A stretch of 64,000 nt of DNA from Tetraselmis striata (Eukaryota > Chlorophyta > Chlorodendrophyceae > Chlorodendrales > Chlorodendraceae): contig VCJN01001919.1 in the NCBI GenBank assembly GCA_006384855.1, forward strand, positions 124,001 to 188,000, written 5' to 3'. Of this stretch, positions 56,934-64,000 are shown in pieces. A program made the translations under genes and the position numbers. Below the pieces are notes generated by a model. That model had not been told where the DNA came from and did not search any database. It saw only the letters and a program-made list of their open reading frames with translations. Position 1 is the first letter of the stretch, and the number at the start of each line of letters is the position of its first letter.

Positions 56934-57495
56934 CTACTGCTTGTTCTTGTTCTTGCGTGCCCGGGGGACCCTCCGCTTCGACGATCTCGCTGCCTCCGAC
57001 TCCGCCTCCGCCTCCGCCTGCGCCTCCGACTCCGCGACCGTCAGTTTCTTACCTCGGCGCTTCTTCACTGGCCGCTTCTTGTCATCCGTCAGTGTCTTCA
57101 CCACCCCGGGAGGCTGTGCCGTCGACGACGCCGCCATGAGCTTCCTTACCTTGGCGTCGGGACGCCCCCTGTGCCCAGACGCCCACAACAAGCCACAATC
57201 GTATCGCCTTTAAGCGGCTGAGGATGCGGCGTCCTCGGCCACCACGAGTTGCGCCGCTGGCACTGTGGAAGCCTTGGCGTTGAGGTGGGCCTTACGGCGC
57301 TCCCGGACGAACCTGCGCGCGGCACAAGTTAGCCACGAGTGGGTGCGTGCTAATGTGGAGGGTGGAGTGTTTTGTTGCGCGCCCACCTTGTCACGCGTTT
57401 CCTCATGTCTTTCTCGTCCTCCTCGATGCCGGCGGCGCGGACACGCGAGACAACAAGGCTCGCCGCCCACTTTTGCCCCGGGGGCGAGGTCTGCC
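56934..57495 (-). CDS. Hypothetical basic protein(s) in the spacer of the duplication
   Basis: Two minus-strand exon-like stretches join at a good donor and acceptor: one at about 57495-57388 (SLVVSRVRAAGIEEDEKDM) and one from 57317 to the TAA near 57213 (RFVRERRKAHLNAKASTV). A further frame just downstream, ATG at 57137 to TAG at 56934, reads VKTLTDDKKRPVKKRRGKK and ends in RARKNKNKQ, with Lys/Arg nuclear-signal-like blocks and an E/A-rich helix. Whether it is a separate gene or the last exon is unclear. Family unknown. This is the only coding-looking DNA in the single-copy spacer. Confidence 0.4.
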
Positions 57496-57639
57496 ATGGC
57501 GCTGTGAGCGGTGAAGGGGGGGGGGGGCGGCCGAGGTGGAGAAACTAACACCCAGTCGACGACCGCCTTCCGCAGCAGTCAACGACACATCGGAGGCGAG
57601 GAGCAGCGCGCCACTACTATTTATATGCACGTATTGTCA

Positions 57640-58406
57640 AGAGCTAGTCGGCGCGGCATTGTGTCGGTGTAATTTCGCAATGTTTATTGTTGAAGTTAGC
57701 ACGGCGTAATGAATACGCGGTTTCACCGAGTGAATCCGGGATAATATGTGCGGTAGGGCGCGCGTATATGTGCGCGACGAATGTGCGCGCGCAGCGTTGT
57801 GCGGCGGTGTGCGGCGGTGTGCGGCGGTGTGCACCGATGTTAATATAGTGTGAATATTATATCGGCCGTAGACGATCGGGTCTGGCAGCACCGCCCGTGC
57901 TTGTAAATAAGCGACAATTGATCACGTCATGCTCCGGTTGTACTCCTACACTTCCTCCACTTTGGCGGGTGGGGGGGGGGCGGGGGGGGGGGGGGGTCCT
58001 GTCCTTATTACTTGCATCGGTGGACGTGCTGGATATGGAGGTCACCGGGCACATCGCGTGGTTTCGGAGCAGTTCATTCGCGCCTCCTCGTCTTGTTTGC
58101 AATCGTCGCCCTAATCCAATGCAGGGTGAGTAGCGGGACACTGTGCCCCCCCCCCCCCCCCCCGGGTTTATGTAAACAAATATCTAGCCGTGCATGCGCC
58201 GCAATCGGTACCCAATGAGCGGGGTATGTGACAGTGGTTTCGGAGCAGTGCAAGCATTCCGTGCGTGTGCACAAGCACGTACGACTGGGAATGAGGCGGG
58301 GGTTGCGGATGGAGTGCATTGGCGGTGCATAGAATAGCGTGTTCCTTGGGTTTTGGCTGCATCAGACGCCGTATTCCCATCCATCCGGCACGGAATGTCC
58401 GGTTTT
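57640..58406. other. Spacer DNA with short repeats
   Basis: Contains four tandem GTGCGGCG-type repeats (57795-57835), a G-run (57968-57993), a C-run (58146-58163), and from about 58305 a truncated end of a MITE-like unit that leads into the array. No gene is recognised. Confidence 0.5.
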
Positions 58407-59514
58407 CACACATTTGTGTGTTAATATAGTGTGAATATTACGCGTCTTTTACGCCGGGTGGATGGGCATCCGGCGTCCGATGCACCCCAAGTATTTACAG
58501 CACGCTACTCTACGCACCGCCAATGCACTCCGCAAGCCCCGCCTCCATCCGCGTCGGAACCGGTAGTAAGTGTTGTTGTGTGCGCACATCGTGACAACAT
58601 TACACGGTGGCAATTGCAATTAGCGGTGGATAATGTGAAGGCGTTTTCGAAATCGACAGAGAATGAGGCGGTGCTGGCGGAGTGCATTGGCGGTGCATAG
58701 AATAGCGTGTTGCTGGGGTTTTGCCTGCATCGGACGCCGTATTCCCATCAATCCGGCACGGAATATCCGGTTTTCACACATTTGTGTGTTAATATAGTGT
58801 GAATATTACGCGTCTTTTACGCCGGGTGGATGGGCATCCGGCGTCCGATGCACCCCAATTATTTGCAGCACGCTAGTCTACGCACCGCCAGTGCACTTAC
58901 TCCGCAAGCCCCGCCTCCATCCGCGTCGGAACCGGTAGTAAGTGTTGTTGTGTGCGCACATCGTGACAACATTACACGGTGGCAATTGCAATTAGCGGTG
59001 GATAATGTGAAGGCGTTTTCGAAATCGACAGAGAATGAGGCGGTGCTGGCGGAGTGCATTGGCGGTGCATAGAATAGCGTGTTGCTGGGGTTTTGGCTGC
59101 ATCGGACGCCGTATTCCCACCCATCCGGCACGGAATGTCCGGGTTTCACACATTTGTGTGTTAATATAGTGTGAATATTACGCGTCTTTTACGCCGGGTG
59201 GATGGGCATCCGGCGTCCGATGCACCACAATTATTTGCAGCACGCTAGTCTGTGCACCGCCAATGCACTCCGCAAGCCCCGCCTCCATCAGCGTCGGAAC
59301 CGGTAGTAAGTGTTGTTGTGTGCGCACATCGTGACAACATTACACGGTGGCAATTGCAATTAGCGGTGGATAATGTGAAGGCGTTTTCGAAATCGACAGA
59401 GAATGAGGCGGTGCTGGCGGAGTGCATTGGCGGTGCATAGAATAGCGTGTTGCTGGGGTTTTGGCTGCATCGGACGCCGTATTCCCACCCATCCGGCACG
59501 GAATGTCCGGGTTT
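58407..59514 (+). repeat. Three tandem MITE-like units, about 370 bp each
   Basis: Units start with CACACATTTGTGTG at 58407, 58775 and 59147 (periods 368, 372 and 368); a fourth start at 59515 belongs to the arm. Each is highly similar and has inverted ends that pair within the unit (CATCCGGCGTCCGATGCACC near the start, CGGACGCCGTATTCCCA.CC near the end). Head-to-tail arrays of TIR-bearing units are unusual for MITEs. Confidence 0.9.
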
Positions 59515-60373
59515 CACACATTTGTGTGGTAATATAGTGTGAATATTACGCGTCTTTTACGCTGGGTGGATGGGCATCCGGCGTCCGATGCACCCCGAAT
59601 CTCACCAACACGCTACTCTACGCACCCCCAACGCACTCCGCCAGCCCCGCCTCTTTCCGCGCAGGTCCTACGTTCCATTGTATGTATATACATACGTACA
59701 TGTACTGCTCCGAAACCAGCCCAAACTTAATGAGTGCACAAGTGTAAATGGGGGGGGGGGGGGGGGGGGGGTGGGGGGGGGGGGGGATGTGGCGGCGGGG
59801 CATCCACTCACACATACCCCGGCGATGCATGACAGATATTACATGCCGTGGCGGGTCGGCGGGCCGACCCGGCGGGGGGTGGGGGGGGGGGGGGGGTCTA
59901 TTCAACTACACGTGCGACAGTGTCGTTTCGTGGAGTAGTATATGTGCCCGGCCTCATTTATACCGCCCCCTACCTGCGCTGCATGGTCCACCCCTACGAA
60001 TTACTTAGCACAAACCGCCATTACTTAATAGGAACCTAGCACATCCAGGCTTATATGCCCGCTTTGCCGATCAACTTCTACGCACTTTCCGTCCCTCAAC
60101 CGCCGGACATGGGGGTTAAGCCGCCAGCCTCGGCAGTTGCTTAGCCAGACTTGGCATCCCGTACCGTGTCCATGGCTTCGCAGCTCTGCCGCCGGCACAC
60201 GCCGAGTCCGGGGCTTGCTGCCGCGGGGTTGCGCACGCATGCACGCACGGTAATACGCCGCCGACGCCGCCACGCTTACTTCCACCACCTTCGCCAGCCG
60301 CAGCTTCGCACGCCGTTCCGCCGACATACGAAACGCACGAATCCCCCCCCCCGCCCCCCCCCGTCCCCGCGTC

Positions 60374-61246
60374 ATGTATAATATATTCGAGGCGACTATG
60401 CGGGGCGCAGCACACGCCGCGGCGTGGGTCGGCGGAGCGGCAGGCGGCGGGAGCCCTAATGGCCGGGCAGTATCCACACCCACACCGGCACCGCAGCTCA
60501 CCTCCGACACGGATGAACCGCCTCCCAAAGGAAACATGCCGGTTGGTGGTAAGCCCAGCAGGCGTGGGGTGCCGGCGCCGGTACTAGTGCGACGGAGCTG
60601 TCGCGTCAGGAACCGCACCGCATGTGGAGCAACACATGGCGGTGCCGGCCCCACCTATGTCTAGGGCCACCTCCTAACAATACCCCGCCACGACGGCGTC
60701 GGCCACCGCCGACGGCGCCGTTGCGGGGGGGGGGGGGGGACGCCCTGCCAGGCGACGATGATGCGCCTGGTGCGCCGCGTCAGGAGGCGGAGGAGGCCGT
60801 GGTCGAGGCGACTGATCGGGCTGAGGGGGTTGTTGAGGCGAGCGAGGCTGCGCTCGCGCCACCCGCCCCGCATCCATCTGCGGGACATGCCGACTTGCTC
60901 GTCGCCATGTTGACCGGAGCACTACGAGCAGTGGCGGGAGGCGGCCACATGCACTATCATGTGCGTGGACTGCGGCCAATGGACGGACTGGGAGTGTTGC
61001 TGCGACGGCACCCCGGCTTTGTGCGGCCCCAAGTACCCATGCATGGCGACCCATCAGCGGGCAGTCCCCTGCCCGACCACGGCCACGGTGAGGGCGGAGT
61101 TCCGCCATGTCAGGGACGCGTTCCACGACGCGACTCGCGCCGCCGTGTGTGAGGCTTCCGAGAAGGCACGCGCGGCTGGTGGGGTGCGCAGGGTGAGGCG
61201 GCGGACGGCCCAGGAGATGAAGGAGAGCGAGACATGCCGTCAGTGA
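60374..61246 (+). pseudogene. Cys-rich transposase-like protein (right-arm copy)
   Basis: Frames run from MYNIFEATMRGAAHAAAWVG (60374) through the acidic linker (60760-60960) to CGQWTDWECCCDGTPALCG, then PKYPCMATHQ and a helical basic tail ending at TGA 61246 (60959-61246). This tail, with extra C and H after PALC, is absent from the left arm and makes the zinc-binding pattern more complete. The frame changes just after HYHVR (about 60962), where the left arm is continuous, so this copy is broken there. No DDE catalytic core is visible. Confidence 0.45.
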
Positions 61247-61279
61247 GGTCGGGCGCAATGTCATTGGGTGGGGCACACG

Positions 61280-61760
61280 GACGTGTAACACTTGCACTTT
61301 GCGCGTACTGCTGGGTTACATCCAGGCGGTGTCACACTATGCAACCGGAAAGGCTGCGTTGCTACTGCAAACGATGCTACGCCTCACTCGGTAGCAACCG
61401 CTGCCCCGCCTATCCCACAGCCGCTGCCCCCCCCCCCCCCCCCCTCGCGCACCGTCCTGCGACCTCGCGTGGATCCCCGCCACAAGCAGCTTGCACTTGC
61501 ACTTTGCGCGTACTGCTGGGTTACATCCAGGCGGTGTCACACTATGCAACCGGAAAGGCTGCGTTGCTACTGCAAACGATGCGACGCCTAACTCTGTAGC
61601 AACCGCTGCCGCGCCTATCCCACAGCCGCTGCCCCCCCCCCCCCCCCCCCCCGCGGGATCCCCGCCATCAACAGCTTGCACTTGCACTTTACGCGTACTG
61701 CTGGGTTACATCCATGCGGCGTCACACCGGAAAGGCGGCGTTGCTACTGCAAACGATGCT
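61280..61760 (+). repeat. Local triplication, about 190-bp unit
   Basis: The block beginning CTTGCACTTTGCGCGTACTG and ending at GCCGCTGCCCCC occurs three times (about 61292, 61499 and 61684). The first two are each closed by a C-run and a GGATCCCCGCC junction. The left arm has one copy (about 54140-54270). Confidence 0.85.
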
Positions 61761-63428
61761 ACGCCTCACTCGGTAGCAACCGCTGCCCCGCCCATCCCAC
61801 TCGCGTTGGCGCCGCGCTGCCCCGGCCGCCGCGCGTTGGCGCCGCGCTGCCCCGGCCGCCGCGCCTTGGCGCCGCGCTGCCCCGGCCGCCGCGCCTTGGC
61901 GCCGCGCTGCCCCGGCCGCCGCGCCTTGGCGCCGCGCTGCCCCGGCCGCCGCGCCTTGGCGCCGCGCTGGGTCTCGAGTCCTCCCCTCCCTGGTGAGCGC
62001 GTCCACCTGCGCCTTGCGCTCGGGGCCGTCCTCCTCCGTCACCACATTCTGCAACCCCCACCGCGTGACGAACCACGCAGCTCCTTGCATGCGCTTGTAC
62101 ATGTGCCCAAGCACCGCCTGGGGACGCGAAGCTCCTTCTCGGTCATGATCGCCTTCACCCGGGCCTCCTCGAACAGCGGACCGGCGTTAAGAATGGAAAA
62201 CGTTTCCATGTGGTGCAAGCAGTCCTCCATGACCCAGCCGGACTGCACCGTCACCTTGCCTGACCCTGCAGTCATGGAGGGGAATGCCGTCACGCCCACG
62301 CCCACGCCCACGCCCGGGGGGGGGGGGGGGGGGGGGGGGGGAGGTTACCTTTCGACTTCTTGGACACCGCAAACGAAGGGCGCAACCCGCGTCCAAAGTT
62401 GCTGGGTATCGGGACTAAAGTCTGGCGCCGGTCTTCCTGCTTCATAGCTCGGAATCCAATCAATGTGGCCCTGCACGGTGACAAATTTCCTCCAGAAGTC
62501 CCTTCCCAAGCCAAAAAAAAACAGGTGGAACGGCGCGAGGGGGAAGAGGTTGACCATGCTGACATAGCCCAGGATCACATGCACATGGCACACGCCATGG
62601 CAGCCAGTGTTCTGCTTGGCCTCCGCCAGCCGGGTTGTGTTGAACGCACGCCGGGCAAGGTGCGTGATTCACTGGACAAGTCATCGCCTTCATGGACGGT
62701 TACCAAGCGAGCATCCCCGTCCGCATCCACAGGGGGGTGCTCCTGGGCAGCCGCCATAGCCTCCACAACCTGCCACGCCGACCGGGCGGGTGCGTGTGAT
62801 TCCATACAACCGCAGTTGAGTGGTGCCACCCGCACGCAGGCCGGGCCCACTCACCTCTGAACGCAGAAGGTCCACAATGTCACCGTCCTCGAAAACAGCG
62901 CGCCACTGGGTCGCCCCGCCGTAGTCCTCCAACACCCACTCGGTAAGACGCCGGTTATCACGCCGTAGTGCCATACTCCCCGGAACTTCTTGGCGATGAC
63001 CTTCATGTAGAAGTCACCGGGATCGCCTTTCCGTATCACGCCCTCATCGGCAGCTTCCACGTCCGCCGGCGGCCACGCAGGCGCGTCGATGTCCATACCG
63101 TCTTCGCCAACGGGGTCCCCCCCCACACCCATTACATCGTCCTCCGAGACCGGCGCCGGCGGGCCGTTTCCGACGGCTGCAGCTACTCCTGCTGCCGCCC
63201 CTGCCGCTGCTGCTGCTGCTGCTGCCGCCCTGCTGCTGCTGCTTGTAATAAGGCGGCCTTGCGGTGCAACTTAGCCGCACGCTTCAACGAGTGGCTACAG
63301 TTCGGGTATTTCCGGAAGTGCCGCTCTGGCGCCGTCCTTTCACTACTGCCCGTCACGATGCCGTGGCAGTGCTTGCATGTGTACACGCCATTCTTCGACA
63401 CACTCGACATCCATCCCTCTCCCGGCAT
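61722..63428 (-). pseudogene. BED-finger gene, damaged right-arm copy
   Basis: Mirror of 52343-54167, starting MPGEGWMSSVSKNG at 63428. Differences that break it: one base lost in the Tudor-like exon (CGTCTTACC against CGTCGTTACC, near 62951), a deletion between KAIMTEKEL and the MYKRMQG segment (near 62120), and a 4-bp insertion in the QGHI segment (near 62460). It keeps the BED finger and the same CAG-run frame change as the left copy. Confidence 0.6.
61801..61970. repeat. 30-bp minisatellite, 5 units (right arm)
   Basis: Same unit as 53818-54126 in reverse, five full copies and a partial. The two outermost units carry GCGTTGG in place of GCCTTGG. Confidence 0.95.
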
Positions 63429-64000
63429 GCCTGCTGCCGCGCGCGCGCGGGGGGGGGGGGGGGGGGGGGGGTTGAGAGTTGGGGTGGATGTAGCCCACCA
63501 CCGGCAGGGAGCACAAATGCGAGTGCGCGGCTGTCCGCGCTTGGTTCAGCGGTGAGCGGCGGTGATGACCGCCAGGCGACCCCGTACTTCATGCGCGTGC
63601 TGGGGCGTTACACAATCATCAGCAGTTAGGGCGGCTGCATTAAAACGCGCACCTACGAACACCACCTACCGCCTACCACCTACCGTACCACCTACATCCG
63701 CCCACACCTCCGCCCGTCGTGCCGCACATCGCCGCACACTGCGGGGTCAGCGATGTGCAGCGATGTGCAGCGAGTACGTGCAGCCGCCTGTACTTAGCCC
63801 GGGTACTCCGCGTCGGCGGGCGACACGCGAGCCCGCGTGCGCATATCAATTTGATGAAATTATGGAAACGAGAAATTCATATAGTACTTTACAGGTCGCG
63901 CGCGATAGTCGTCGCTACTCGGTATGAAATCCACGTCCCTCGTCCGTCCCGTATCGTCCCCGTATGTCGTCGTTCGTCACCAGTAGGGCACACTTGCGTC

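Larger units (their letters stand above)
59115..64000 (-). repeat. Right arm of the inverted duplication (runs off the window)
   Basis: Reverse complement of 51896-56231, longer by about 0.5 kb. The extra DNA is two more copies of a block near 61290-61740, about 230 bp after TPALCG (61024-61255), and about 120 bp near 63600-63760. The minisatellite is shorter (five units). The arm is still matching at the last base of the window. Confidence 0.95.

Noticed and set aside
58407..59514. CRISPR or rRNA spacer repeats
   Set aside because: Units of about 370 bp with internal inverted ends and no spacer pattern fit tandem MITE-like copies.

Overview
The window is nuclear DNA of a green alga (chlorophyte). 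The recognisable genes are plant- or alga-like and cut by many short GT-AG introns. Chlorophyte-style TGTAA 3' signals are present, as is a TTTTAGGG-type telomere-like stretch near 39.65 kb. Introns and intergenic DNA are full of C or G homopolymers of 15-30 nt. There is no sign of bacterial operons, and I saw no rRNA gene, tRNA or CRISPR array by eye.

Layout. 0-1.3 kb: single-exon unknown gene (-). 2.1-6.9 kb: 18-exon CRTISO-type carotenoid isomerase (+). 9.8-17.6 kb: 16-exon mitochondrial 2-oxoglutarate dehydrogenase E1 (+), about 1097 aa, whose joins all keep frame. 18-22.4 kb: degenerate retroelement-like DNA and a broken multi-exon gene. 23-24.6 kb: a coiled-coil membrane-protein gene (-) whose last intron appears to be a 200-bp satellite. 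25.1-28.3 kb: a compact tyrosine-recombinase element with split direct repeats (A1...B1-A2-B2) and no reverse transcriptase. 28.3-33.4 kb: dispersed and tandem repeats and a broken gene. 35.2-36.3 kb: GPR1/FUN34/YaaH-type acetate transporter gene (+). 37.1-38.4 kb: DJ-1/PfpI gene (-). 39-51.9 kb: repeat-rich DNA with a decayed LTR-flanked element carrying a DIRS-type RT-RNase H, and a 0.9-kb terminal-inverted-repeat element. 51.9-64.0 kb: a very large inverted duplication (arms at least 4.3 kb) around a 2.9-kb spacer, with a BED-finger/Tudor-like gene, an antisense Cys-rich transposase-like tail, a decapeptide minisatellite and 370-bp MITE-like units.

The four recognised genes are ordinary metabolism (carotenoid isomerisation, TCA cycle, acetate transport, DJ-1 stress or glyoxalase-type function). 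They share no operon-like logic. The interest lies in the mobile DNA: the RT-less YR element, the DIRS-type RT remnant and the palindromic duplication. Several otherwise convincing exons are off by a single base, which could be assembly indels or real decay. Exon joins were made by eye from splice consensus, frame and family knowledge; no alignment or database search was run.
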